Shown in pieces: positions 42,256 to 54,848 of a stretch of DNA of 64,000 nt. Position 1 is the stretch's first letter; each line of letters starts with the position of its first letter. This DNA is from Lomentospora prolificans (lineage: Eukaryota; Ascomycota; Sordariomycetes; Microascales; Microascaceae). A program made the translations under genes and the position numbers. The stretch is from positions 1,240,001 to 1,304,000 of the forward strand of contig JARFXM010000010.1 in the NCBI GenBank assembly GCA_029532625.1, read 5' to 3'. The notes beneath the pieces are model-generated. The model did no database searches. It was given only the letters and a program-made list of their open reading frames with translations, and was not told the DNA's origin.

Positions 42256-45200
42256 CGTATCTTGTGACGACGGGATTGACGTTTGTTAGAGTTGGGAGAG
42301 AGCGAGGGCCAGGTGTGCGGGTTGACGAGTATCTACTGCTCTATTGGCAGGGTCCTTGAAGAATGGGACTGTTGTGAGAGAGCAAGGTAGGAAATGGGAA
42401 GCTAGCTTCACAAACGTGAGTGTTGTAGAGGTGGCAGGGGGTAAAAGAGATGAACCTCTTGCAGGTGAGTTAGACGTCTTTAAAAAGGCTGGGTCAAAGT
42501 ATGGGCAAGGAAAGATGTTTGTATTTGTAGACAGCATGAATGACTTTGGCTTGGTAACGAGAAGTCGCGGCAACAGATACAGTCTTCATCCCGAGCGGTA
42601 CCGGCTACCTTCGTAATTATAGGCACGATATGGGAAAGACACTAATGACAAACGCGAAGAAATAGTAGTTTAAAGTAGTCTAGCGATGGATAAACAATAC
42701 TCGTAGTACATCATACAGGGCAGCGCAGGATAAGAGAAGCACATGCTTCGTCCCAGGTTTGCGCACTCTCATTCGCCATCACTCGTCGTAGCATGTGCAA
42801 GTGTGGGAGGACTAGACGTCAATAGCATGGTTCACTTTCATTTCCAACAGGACAACGACGAATGAACATTTTCCTAGTGGGGGCGGGGGATGAAGCCGGG
42901 AAATGTTGTGTCTCTTCTCTCTGCTCCCATCATCCATGCACATGCAGCATGAGCAAGGATGCGGGTCAACTTGGATTTTTTTTCCTGACATGTGAAAGTC
43001 CGCTTCGAGGGGCTTCCCACCTCTAGCAATCGGACCACTCCCGCCCACTTCACCCGACCGACAGGCCACACCCATTTTTGGAGCGAGGTGCATCACACGC
43101 AAACCTCTCCTCGAGGAACGTCGCCTCCCTTTCCCTTACTGTTAACCGAATAGACGAAAGCTACCAGACCATATACTCCTCGGCTCCTGCTCCCCTACTT
43201 CGTGCTCGTGAGATATCTTGGGTCAACCTAACTTCCGTATCTTTGGAACAGTGGTCTCACAGTGGACGCGTTCACAGCCCGTTGCGCGAGGTCTCAAGTG
43301 CTACTGCCACAGGCCCCTGTGCCTGATAAGCTCCAGGATCGCGTGCTGCATCTGTAGCCTATGAACGTCCTCCGCCTGTCCTTGACCTTCTTGGACTGCA
43401 AGGTGTGGTAATTTGCTGTGTGTGTCCTTGGCATCTCCGCCGACACCCGAAATGCTTCCTTCTTCCCTTCTTTTTTCTCCGACGCTTACCTATCGTTCCA
43501 TATCGCTCACCCCTCCAGCATAGACCCTTGTCATTGATACGAGTGCATTTCGCACCGATCCTCGGAAGCAGTGATACAGTAACGCGTGTGCTCGTTTCTT
43601 TCCCCGATCGCTGTCTAGCGGTAATCGGTGAGCATCGAATCGGATTGCTAATAGCACGGAGGCTAGTGCTAACCATCCGTTGGATTATCACATGTCAGAC
43701 AGCGGTTGCAGTCGAGATTTATATGCTAGCGTCCAGGGTCATACATAACGGTCCATGCAAGCAAGCGCAAACAGAAGGCGGCATCCAGCATATGAGTTGA
43801 CCGGCTAACACCCGTAGACAACACGCGCTCGCTGTCTTCTGTCAGTCGTAAATTAGGAATCAAGACTGTTCCGAGATCGCCGTTTCGAATTTTCTTGCAC
43901 TTGGCAACTCCAGCTCAGCGGATACCGGTTAAGTGATCTGGACACGAGGCTGACTGTACAAACTACTCGTGTAGTGCTTCCGTACCTAATAAGTAATCAA
44001 GAACTTATCAGTATCCCTAGCCTCATCTCCTGCCCGGCAACCCAAAAGATATGGGTGGTGACACCAGTGGAAGAGGGTTCATGAGGATATACAGGGATAC
44101 AAGGCTTTCATTCGGTTGGCAATGTCACTGATGGACTCACCGCGCTATATTCAGGTCCAAAAAATTGTGAATACAGAGATCTGGCGGTCGAATGGTCCGC
44201 CCACGTGTAAGGCCCGCCAGTATTTGTACAGGGCCCCTCATGTGATATCCACGAATACACCGGAGGTTATCGGGAATGAACACTGAACATCTTAAGACAG
44301 CACTCGTCTATATCCTTGTACAGGGCGCCGTGTGATAGCGGAGACATCCACGTTCTTCTATCTTTCCTGCCACTGGGCTCCCGGAACACTTTTGGGGCTC
44401 GGAGTGAAAGATCTCGGCCCCGTTAACGCGCAAATACGAATATAGACCACGGCCTTTCCATAAATAGTTAAAATCCTTAGAACAAGCGGTTTTTGCGCAA
44501 CCCTAGGGCCACTAGAGCGCTCCACAACTATTCCTGGGTGAATGGAGCTAGATCCTGGCCCACTCTCAACCTGCACGACGTACCTAAGCCGTGTCATCTA
44601 GCTTTACACCTTCCAGATATGCGCATGTCGGGCTTGGGAACGACGACGAGACACCTCCATGCTCATCAGCGAGCTCGGACACTTGGGCGTAGCACGTCGT
44701 GTTCTGTCGTGTTTTGTCGTGGCAATAACTGCTTTGCTATCACCTCGCGTAACCATAGTCCCGGAACAGGCCATTCAAAACTGCTCAGTTCAAAAAGCGC
44801 GGCCAGCCCCGGCCCTTGATGGACTCTTTGTCGCAACCGCCCTAACAGGCCTCTCCTTTGACCTCACGCCAAAGGAGACGAATACCTACCTGTGTGCAAC
44901 ATTAGCGTGGTTTGACGATGTGGTTTGGGAGACCACCGGCTCTGCGCGGAAAGGGTCTTTCCACGATGGGGTTCCCTGACTACCTTACCCTAGTCCCTTT
45001 CTCCAACCGACATGCGGTCTCTGGAGTATCACTCTACCTGGCCTTATCTCGCACCAATTTCCTTCGGTCAGATCACGAAGACGCAATTGCTCGTGGAAGG
45101 TATGTGGTCCAGTTGGCTGAGTTACAACCGGGGCATGATGAAGGAGGGCACTGGTCTGGCGATAATTGCTTCTGCGTATATATCCCTTCATAGATGCGCA

Positions 45201-48200
45201 GCGATCTCTAGACAACGGGTTACAATGGTCGTGATGGCTATTGCGTCCTGTGACTGGAATGTTGCTCATTGGGGACGCAACTGCATGGCAATGTGGTGGA
45301 GCAGATGATATGTGCGTGCCCATGAAAGGGACTCTAATGCCTACGAAGACGTTGACACTCGAGTCTAGAGCGCAGGTTCAATGTGCACCATGATAGATAT
45401 TTGGAGAAAGCGAAGGCCTCGCAGCCTAGGCCTAGTCAGAGTCTCCTTGACGTGTCGAGGGTATGCGTAAATGCAGATGATGAACCGAGATGCTCATAAG
45501 GTGACTTCCGGATTATTCTCAGTGCCAACCCGTTCTTGGTTCCTCTTGAGCGCATCCTCGCTTCCCGGGGATTGCTACGGCGATCATATGTGGCCTTCTA
45601 GCTGTTAACTCGTTGAGCGCGTCTTGGCGTGCGCAGCAGTGATTTCCCTTCGGCAGATATCACGGTTTCCCAGCCACCATGGACCTGTTCTCAGCACGGC
45701 AGCTCCATTGCCTTAGATCCCGGCTTGGTTGTTTAGCCGCTTTATCAGCCGACCCGCCTACGGTGTCCGAATTCATGAACGGTCTCACGGCGTCACGGCG
45801 AGATGCCGCGGGCAAGAAGCTGAGGTTAATCAATCTGTGACTGTGCTCCAACAAAGCAGCGTGGAACTTTCGATTAGCAACCAACCCGGTGAGTTCGAAT
45901 CCTCGATAGTAATGGTAGATTATCTAAGAACAGAGTTGACTGCCCAGAGTGTCAGGCATAGAGATCTGCACCAGCCTTTCTGGAAGGACATGCGGCCCTT
46001 TCCAATGACCGTGCCTGTTTCAGATGTTCTTGGGTGTCGAGTTTCGAATACTGCGGGACTCGTATCTTTGGCCAAAACGGGCCAGCTCGAGCTTACTAGT
46101 TCTAGAGCCTCGCCTTTTGCGAACTCCAGGCGGTCATATTATCGGCACATCGCCCCCGAGGTTCGGCGAAGTCCACTGTTGTGAGGCTGGTACTTCAGCC
46201 CGAAGCCAGAGCAATCAAGAGCACGGGCTCTACGCCTTGATTGCCTTGTCTACGTACGCTTATACACGCCGAGTAGCCAGCGGTGTCGCCGGTGGCGAGC
46301 CAGGCGAATGAGTTGATAAAAAAAAAAGCCACACCCAACTGTCTAATCTTGCCTTCTCGAATATTTGACTTTGGGTCAGCCATGGTTCCAGATTACCTTT
46401 TCGCCGCCCCGCTCCTCCAATCCCCGGATGCTCTCGCTCAAGCTCGGCGCCAGCTGTCTCGACCATCTGTCCCTATAACTCCGCTAGATAAGGGTTCGTC
46501 AAAGGCTGGCGGTCTGGATAAACTCTGATTTTTGGGGCGGACTGGCTTGAGGAGTCGAATCGTATGCGTGTCACTAGGGTTGGTTCTCAGGGGCGCATAC
46601 AAAGCCGTGATGAGAAAGAAGATTTTCGCACACCTCCCACCCCACCAACACCAACCTTCTCCTTCATGCCTTATCCCGTCCGCCTTCGAGCCCTTTTGAG
46701 TGGGAAAGGACCGCTCCTCCGGCGAGGTCGTTGAGCGAGTGTGATGAAAGTTCGGGACTGAACAGGCCACCCTTGCGAACGGAGGCGGGAAAAGATTCCC
46801 TGAAAAGGCCAATCAGTGACCCGACGGCGGCCTAGTCATACCTATCGCTTGCAGGTAGAGCTCTTCAAGATGCTGATTCGTCCGCGCTGGCGTGAAAGCT
46901 TAGGCTAATTTTGGAAGACATCCTAAATCTGAAACTCAGGTTGGCGGTTTTCAGAATGATGGATGCACCTGCCTATGCACATCGTCTGTCCACACTGCCG
47001 CTTTTCTGTGGAGCTCAAACCTATGCTAACTGGGGCATTGGGCGGAGGGCGGGTTGGGAATCGGGATGCTCGCCTGGAGGGGAGTTCAAGGAACATCCGC
47101 AAATCTACGGGCGGACACTGACGGGTTCGTCTCCGTCTCCTACAAGGAGAACAATGCTCTCTAGGCATTGAGCTTGATGCCAGGACCTGGCATTTTCTGC
47201 TAACACTTCCATACTAGTAGTTGTGGGCCACATCCTTGTCGTTTACAGAAATCCATACAGCCTACGACTTGTTTGAGGTGCCAAAGGACGCCAAAGGAAA
47301 TCATGGCAGGGAAGCTTGTGGGATCTTGCCTTGTTGAAGGGCCCCGACCAAGAGCGATGGTATTCTGGGCGGTTCGCACGGGTGAAGGGATCGGCATAAT
47401 CGAGCAGCGCTGTGAAGGCGCAGGCGAGCCCTAGTGCATATCGATAGTCGAGGGCACCTGGATTGTCCATCCGCACAGGCACTTTCGGTCCCTGAGCTCA
47501 TTTGGAAATCGGTTGATCATGAGCAACGTGACTTTGTGCATCAGAGCGTCTCTGGGCCTCTCTTCCCCACAATTAAAGCACCGATGACCCATGTTTCAGA
47601 CTCTCGAGAATCGTCATGGGAGGATCAAACAGCCACCACTTTTTTTTTTTTTTACTGCTTGCCCTCTTCTCTTTTGGATACCCTGGGTGGACCCTGTTTA
47701 CCTGGGCACGCAAGTAGCACTAGCACGCGGCGAGCAAGTTTCGGGTCTCTTTTCCCTCTTCTTCTTTTAGTCCCTCTCTCCTTGGTCCTACTGATATGTG
47801 GTGAATGCTATTTTCAGGCTCCCCCCGGTAGCTTACAGGCCCCTCTTTCCGCCACCCCTCGTATGGATCCAAGCACACCTCAGAATACGGCGCCTAAACG
47901 TCACCCATGCATGCTGTGAACCGTTCGTCAGTCGGCTGTATAATAATACATGGCACTCGATTTAGACTTGGCCATCAGGACGGTCTCTCATTTTACTTGT
48001 AGATGCTACGAGGGTTGACCTCTGGAAACTGTGACCGAAGAGGGGCTTTCACCATCCGCTCATAGACGGGCTCAAGGGTTTAGCTGAAAGAAAACCGCCG
48101 CTTTGCCAATGAGTTGTGAGGACGCCTGCCTAGCGCTGGTGGCGAAGGCCTTTATTTTGGCAGCGGGTAGGCGTTAAGCTTGGATGTCGCGCCACTTCCC

Positions 48201-51200
48201 CCCGCCTTCCTTTTCCCCCAAAACTCTCTGGTTTGGTTTCTTCGATGTGGTGTATATATGTCAAAGAGTGTAATAATCAAAGGCACGCTTACGAAGTAGA
48301 TCGCATGCTTGGGGGTTCGCTCCAGTGGCTTTGCTAGCGGTAATACACGGCCTCCAGAAATTTCCTCCATCTTCGAGCATACTTGGGTTCCCAGCCCTCT
48401 TTCTTTCCCACCACTTTCCGCTTCGCTCCGTTACCGTCAATGTCTTACCTGGGGCGTTCGTTGAATTTCTAGACCATCTACTGCTTAATGTCATCTATTC
48501 CTCCTCTTCATCCACTCAACTTGTAGCCGTCTTCTCTTTCTTCTCCGACCAAGAAGGCTAAGAAGATAGAGAGAACCGGAGAAGGTGAAGGAAAAAAAAA
48601 AAAAAGGCCGACGACGAGGCCAAGTAAGACACAGCGAAGAGGCTGTGTCGAAAGCGCGGTTGCTCGTCATGTGGGTGGCTGCTTGATGAATTCAATGAGA
48701 GAGGTGGGCGGCCGAAAATGGGACGAGATATTATTGAAATGGTGAAAATGAGGGGCGAAGGGAGGAGGGTACATCGAGCCATTACGACCACAAGTAAGTT
48801 TGGGGTCTTAGCGTAATTCTGAAGCAATGCGCCAGGGGTGTTTCAAAATTTCAGGGATCGGTGGCTGCACCAGGGATGAATGTGAATGGTCGTCCATGGT
48901 TGTGTGAGCGTGGAATCCTCGAAAGGGAGGGTGGTGTGGGTCTATTATCCCACTAGGGAGACGACAACAAGGTACGACTGAGCGTGTCGGCAAGTGGAGT
49001 TGAGTAAGAATAGGCTGTTCCTGGCCAGTGGATGGCCGAGTGTATGTGGCACGGTTTTAACACTGTGACCAGTGTTGCGTGGGAAGAGTTGTCACTGCCC
49101 GAGTTGCGACCGATAAATTGACTCTGCTTGCACAGGGTGCCCGCCTGTCTTAGCTGGAGAGTCTTGTGGAGAATAACGAGGCGGATGAATATTATTCGTA
49201 GACGTGAGGAATGGGATGGACAAGTTGGTAGTTTACAGTTCTATTTCATTCGGACCGTAGTGGGAGAAGCTCAATTTGGGGCATGAATGTCCAGGGTTGC
49301 TGGCTTCGGGAGGGGAGAGGTCAACCACCAAACAACACAGCTCACTTGCTCCTCATCCACCCGTGAAATCTCTTCCATGGTTGAAGGGAACGCTATCTCA
49401 TGTCAGATGGGTGCTTTTAGTACTTCAAAAATGGCAAGAGAGGTATCCCTCTGGCGAGCTTCCGATTTCAGAATGCTCTGGTCGCCTGCCTGACTCCCTA
49501 CTCGTGCGTCGAGTCCGGGCACAAAAAGTAATTTCGATTATGCGTGACACGGACGATGGCCTGGCGAAAGGTTGGCCACTCCTACGATGTAAGTACTTGT
49601 TGGTGTACTTGTTGTGGCTTCCTATTGTGCCCAGAAAACTGAGCAGTGTCCGCGAATGCTCATTTGACCGAGTCTCTCCTTGAGGCTTCATCATTAGATC
49701 AATTTTTCTACAGCCAGCTCTCTTGGGCCTGGCATTCACTGCATTAGTCTTGCCAGTAGTGGTTCCCTGATAGTCTGCTTGGTATTGGTACTGTTGAGGA
49801 CCAATTGAAGGAGAACGCTCTGGAAGGGTGTTATTAGACAAGGTTTTTCGACGAGAGTGAGTAAAATGATGACGAAGGGCACTGTTACATTGCTGGAAGC
49901 AACCAGATCAATATTGACTCGTCTTTCGCAATCTAGGACCAGCCTTCATTCACAACATTCTCATGCAGTTAGCCTTCAACCAATGGACTACCGCGCTCGA
50001 TAGATGCAATTTGGCCTCGTCTTACAAGTAGATCAATATCATCTCAACCTAGAGGGATTCATGGTGTCTTTCTGGCTGAGAACCGGGAGGGAAATCGGTT
50101 CCTTGGCCGCTAGACACTTGTTAAAATAGAGTATGACACGGCCTCTTCTTGGTGTGTCGAGCAGCGATACGGTGGCCACGACGAGGTTTTACAAAAGAAA
50201 TCGGCGCAAAAAAAGGCGCTGTCGAGGCTGGCACCTCCATCCATAGACCTATTCGATAACCCCTAAGCAGGAGCACCCAAAGGGTGAAGAATAGAATCCA
50301 TCTTTTTCGCCAGCTGGGGCACTGTACTGTCTCTCTTGGGCCCCGTTTGGCTCTTGAGCAGGCAAATCGCGAAAAAGACCGCAACCCTTCGCACGGCCCC
50401 TTTTGAGCGTGACACAGTATTACTCCTTGTACTTCTTGAAAGCCCGTTCCCATCGTAACTTTTAGAGAGGAGCGAGCGACTCTACGACATTCATCCCTCT
50501 TGGGGGGTGAGAGCTTGAGGTTAAGAAAGGAAACAGCGCCGGAACGTGTTATTATTTGCCATCGTCTTCGAGATTCTTTCAGAGACGGGGAATTCTCGCG
50601 GCTCTAGGTTTAATTCATGCGGGCCCCCAGTGGCGGCATCCATTGATTGCAATGACACTGTGCTGTCGATGGTAACTGTTGGGCGCCATGTCAAGATTGG
50701 AATGTGAATTGTGGTCGTGAGGATGGGGAGGCAGAGGGTGGCATCGTCTTGATGGAACGCCAAGAGCCCATGGATGCTTACTTCGTATGTCGAAGTTTGC
50801 CGCAAGCCCACGCAAGGTTTCATACAGTGTGCACGGAGACTGTGTCGCCCATCATTACTCGTTCCCCCAGCCGGCTACGAGAGGACTTTCCCGCCACTTC
50901 ATACTATTCTCTTCCTCTGGTACATTCAATAGTAAGCATTTAATGGAAAAAGAATGAGAGAGAAGCGGCATACGTTTTAGCTCTTGTTATCGACGCGCGA
51001 TTGTACAAGATAGAGAGAGAGAGAGAGCAAGCACAAGAGAGACGTGCAGACTAGAGAGCTGGTGCTGTTTCTGCGCGGGAGATTCTTAGGTTTGGGTTCT
51101 TAGGGCATCAATATGAAGGCCAGCAGTATCAATAAATGGCCCTCTGACCCTTGTAGGCCAACTGGAAATCTCACTCGGCGCAACCTCAACCACCTACTGT

Positions 51201-51280
51201 CGCCTGGCCTTCCTGCAACCTTCAGATCATGTTCTGTGGACGGCAATGCGCGAGAGCGCTTGGGTCGAACCCCGAGAATG
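42256..51280. other. Long gene-free region (about 9 kb) upstream of STE12
   Basis: No frame in this stretch shows a recognisable domain or consistent codon bias. The longest ATG-type frames are 130-160 codons (around 43405, 45729, 47434 and 49276) and look like chance. Base composition is not strikingly AT-rich, so a strongly RIP-mutated transposon is not obvious. Homopolymer runs (T at 47640, A at 48590) occur. A GA dinucleotide run lies at 51009-51027. Two short similar segments, sharing TTGTACAGGGC, sit near 44225 and 44318. A non-coding RNA or degraded gene cannot be excluded by eye. Confidence 0.4.
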
Positions 51281-51419
51281 TGTACCTGGGTGACCTTCTA
51301 GTAGGGTTCTTCGCGTGTCTCCGCTTGCGTTCAGGGCAAAGGTCCACGGGGTACTTTGTTTCTCGTGAAGGGGGCGCGCTACCAGTCGGATTTCTTCACA
51401 CACGCCCCTTCTTATCCTA

Positions 51420-51720
51420 ATCCTACACCAGCTCGCCCTCACCTCACCCCCCCACACCAGAAGAACTCTCCCAACCTGTCGCCTTTTATCCTCCATCTTC
51501 TCACACCTGGGACCTAGCTCGGCCTCTTTCCCTTCCCTTCCCTTCCCTTTCCCCATCTCTTGAAAATCATTAAACCCCCAGGTCGTCCGCCCATTCTCAA
51601 ACTCTTCTGAAATTCCTCTTTCTTGTCTCAAATTCCCCCTTTCCCCAGTCTCTTTCTTCGCCCCCCTTTTTCCCCATTTCCTTTTTGCTATCCCCCCCCT
51701 GGCCCTCGGTGCCGTACCTC
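51420..51720 (+). repeat. Polypyrimidine (CT-rich) tract upstream of STE12
   Basis: Long C/T-dominated stretch with repeats such as CCCTTCCCTTCCCTTCCC around 51528-51550. Common around transcription start sites in filamentous fungi. Confidence 0.75.
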
Positions 51721-52340
51721 GTCAACCAGAGCTTGATTGTTTCTTTTCCCAACGCGCTTCTGCCGGGGCACATCAACGCTCTCTCTCGTCCCATCAAGAT
51801 CTCAGACATTGTTCGTCGCATACTTGTTCATCACTAGGTATTGCAACGAACCTGGCTGTGTAACTTGATCAACTACACACGGGATTGTTGACACCTGTTT
51901 TTGTCTTTCTACATATTCGTTTCGATAAACGCTTTAATTCATTCGATCAATTGTTTCCTTGTCTCGTGGGTCGCGTTGCCAGCGATCCTGCCGAATCCCA
52001 ACGTTCATCATCGCGGGTTGAAAGCGCCCCCCTCCCTCGCTTGAAGCAGGCTGGGTTATCATCGATCATCATCACCAAGACTTGGAATTACATCCACCCG
52101 GGCTGGACTCGAGTTTCTGTTGTTTTCACGCTATTGTATATTCAGTGTCATCGACATCTTGTCAGGCTAGGCAGCGCCTGCTCCACAAATCAACACCACT
52201 ACGGTACCTTCGCTTTTTATCCGTCTCTCTTCGCCTTCCCAGTTGGGAGCATCCTCGTTCTTCCTTGGCTGTCACTTGGCACAGCTCGTTCGCCTGAACG
52301 GCCGCCCTATACGCCCTCGCCTGCCCTTTGGCTGGTGCGT

Positions 52341-52370
52341 ATGCTAGAGTCCTCGCTCTTTCTAACCTAG
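52341..52370 (+). promoter_or_regulatory. Upstream ORF of STE12 (9 codons)
   Basis: ATG followed by 8 sense codons and TAG (peptide MLESSLFLT), ending 21 nt before the STE12 start codon. It is the only ATG in a 1.1-kb leader-like stretch, so it is a good candidate for translational control of STE12, if the transcript includes it. Confidence 0.5.
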
Positions 52371-52391
52371 ACTCGCCGCCTCGAGCCCCTC

Positions 52392-54848
52392 ATGTACCCG
52401 CAAAATGCAGCGATGGCTGCTCCTCAGAAACCCGAGACTTTCATGTTGAGCACTGAGGCTCAACAAGCTCTTCCTCATGATGCCCAGGTCGCTCTTCAGC
52501 AGGTGGACAACCGTGAGAAATACCCTCGTTCCATATCTGCTCAATCCGCTTCAGTTATCATACGTTCTAACATGTTGTTGAAGTAAAATATTTCCTCCTA
52601 TCTGCCCCCGTCGACTGGCAGCCCGACCAATATATCCGGCGCTTCTTGCTTCCCACGGGCGAATATGTGTCTTGTGTTCTCTGGAACAACCTCTTCCACA
52701 TTTCCGGCACTGACATTGTGCGATGTCTGTCCTTCCGATTCCAAGCCTTCGGCCGGCCCGTGAAGAACTCGAAGAAATTCGAGGAAGGCATTTTCTCCGA
52801 CTTGAGGAATCTCAAGTCAGGCACCGACGCCTCTCTTGAGGAGCCCAAGAGCCCGTTTCTGGACTTCCTCTACAAGAACAACTGTATTCGGACACAGAAG
52901 AAGCAGAAAGTCTTCTACTGGTACAGCGTGCCCCACGACAGGCTTTTCCTCGACGCTTTGGAGCGAGACTTGAAGCGCGAGAAGATGGGCCAAGAAGCTA
53001 CGACTGTTGCCGTTAGCGAACCCGCTCTGTCATTCCAGTACGACTCTTCTCAGTCGCTCTACGAGCAGTTGACAAAAGCCCAACAGGCCAACTCGTCTTC
53101 ATTCAGCGCGCAACAGGTAAATTTTTCTCAAGCGCAGGCAACGTCGCCGGTGATGCGAGCCATGGACTCGATGCCCCCTCCTCAGATGATGCCCCAGTCG
53201 GTTGCCCCTTTAGTGGACGGGATGGATGCCATGGCCACGTACGGAACGATGGCCATGGGTCCAGTCATGAATCAACAGGTGATCAAGAGGGAGCCTGATA
53301 TGAATCGTGTGCAATACAACCAAAATGGTGTTCCCGTTGCGCAGGCCCATCAACGCCATGCCTCGATGCCCGCCTACGGCCTAGAGTACTCCCCCGCGCC
53401 GTCTTTTGTCTCCTCGCACTATGAAGACTACAGCAACCGAGGCATCTCCTTTGAGCCCATTACGCCTCCTCAGCAAGCGCTAGCGATCAGCGCTGAGCCG
53501 GCGTACATTGCCAACGAGGAGACCGGCCTCTACACGGCCATCCCTGATCATATGGCCAGTGTCAACGGTCTCAACGGCATGATTCAACTCCCTCCCTCCA
53601 ACCTTGCTGGTACTCAGTTCACCCGCGCCTACGGAACCAGCAACGTCTACTCAGTCATTGAAGGCTCGCCGACGTATAAGCAACGGAGAAGGCGTTCTTC
53701 AATCCCCCCCTCTATGTCTGCCATCAGCGCTGCGTCTGGAGCGCCCACAGCTGTTGTCCCAACTACCCATCGACCCTCAGACCTGAGGAGATCTGTCTCC
53801 GCCTCGGTCGGCCCCGTTCCCGAAGGCGAGGAATCTGCCGATAATTCGCCTCCGGGATTGACCTACAGCACCATGTCAATCAACAGCCAGCAACACAAGG
53901 AGATGCTTGAGCTCTCTCGCCACGGTACACCTCTTTCTGCCGTAGAGGGCAGCCCAGCTCTCAACCCTATGTCGTTGCAGCAGGACTTCTCGCAACTCAC
54001 GGGCGAGGAGCTGGCTGGTGATGGGACTGTCAAGGGAATGCAGGCTCCTAGTGGTGTTGTCCGTCGCGCTCGATCTGCCACCGTAATGGAGCTCGGCCCT
54101 TATCCCCAGAAGTCGCACTCGTGTCCTATTCCTACATGCGGCCGTCTTTTCAAGCGCCTCGAGCACCTCAAGCGGTAAGACTTCGGATTTCGTTTCGTTT
54201 GCCTTCTCCCTTTTGCCACCTGCCGTGAAATCTGACCAAATTCCAGACATGTGAGGACACATACACAAGAAAGACCCTACATCTGCCCACATTGTAGCAA
54301 GGCATTCTCTAGATCGGACAACCTAGCCCAGTATGCTCCCCCCACTTTTCTTCTCGTTTTTCTTTTGTTTTTCCTTTGTCTGGCTCGTGGTGTTGGCTAT
54401 AGACTATAGCAGCTTTACGGAATCAACCTGGAAGTGCTCGGAAGGCGCTATAATGGATGAGAATGGAGTGGCTGGAGATCTAAAATCTACCTCTCTATTG
54501 CGATTGAACGTGAACTGACGTGTTTTTCCTTTCGCTAGGCACAAGCGGACCCACGACCGACCCGACGGGATTGGTGAGGGCTCCACATACAACCTTTCTG
54601 GGGAGGATGAGGAAGAATACTCGGGCGAGGATCAGTTGGGCTCCGTTGAGGAGGCTTCTCCGACATCGGAAAATGCGTACGTTTCCGCATCGCTAAATGC
54701 TGTCGCCAATGGTTCTATACCTGGCTCCAATGGAGTCGTACCAGCGACGAGTATGCCCCCAACTTCGGCATACAACAGTCTTCAGACCCTGAGCATGCCA
54801 ATGACAATGAGCACACCTCAGTCTATTAATGCTGGCAGCATGATGTAA
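52392..54848 (+). CDS. STE12: STE12 homeodomain / C2H2 zinc-finger transcription factor, 701 aa
   Basis: Four exons, 52392-52512, 52584-54174, 54247-54330 and 54539-54848 (2106 nt, in phase). The STE homeodomain occupies about residues 40-190. It begins VALQQVDNLKYFLLSAPVDW at the exon 1/2 join and continues through RFLLPTGEYVSCVLWNNLFH, SFRFQAFGRPVKNSKKFEEG and FLDFLYKNNCIRTQKKQKVF. Two tandem C2H2 fingers follow near residues 554-604 (CPIPTC...H572/H576 and C584PHC587...H600/H604). Both are split by introns. This double-finger layout is specific to filamentous fungi and some basidiomycetes, not budding yeast. STE12 acts below the Fus3/Kss1-type MAP kinase and controls mating, invasive growth and, in pathogens, penetration from appressoria. 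Exon 3 encodes most of finger 2, so its in-frame skipping would remove that finger. The long leader and uORF suggest added control. Confidence 0.97.

Larger units (their letters stand above)
51281..52391 (+). promoter_or_regulatory. Probable long 5' leader / promoter of STE12
   Basis: The plus strand has no ATG from 51281 to 52340, about 1060 nt, where some 16 would be expected by chance. The stretch includes a strongly pyrimidine-rich block (about 51420-51720, mostly C/T) typical of fungal core promoters and leaders. The one ATG in the last part, at 52341, opens a short upstream ORF. Confidence 0.55.

Noticed and set aside
44220..44345. Short repeated segments (TTGTACAGGGC plus nearby GTGATA and CATCCACG)
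   Set aside because: Only about 30 nt of weak similarity; no longer repeat unit or terminal repeats, so not called as a mobile element.
45889..45910. T-arm-like GAGTTCGAATCCTC, possible tRNA
   Set aside because: The stem around the loop does not pair, and no acceptor or anticodon arm can be drawn upstream.
45729..46184. 151-codon plus-strand frame in the gene-free region
   Set aside because: No domain or codon bias; competing frames on both strands are of similar length.
47434..47919. 161-codon plus-strand frame in the gene-free region
   Set aside because: Contains a homopolymer-coded Phe run and no recognisable content.
51885..52370. 161-codon frame upstream of STE12
   Set aside because: It has no ATG start (begins TTG) and overlaps the ATG-free leader; the only ATG is the 9-codon uORF in another frame.
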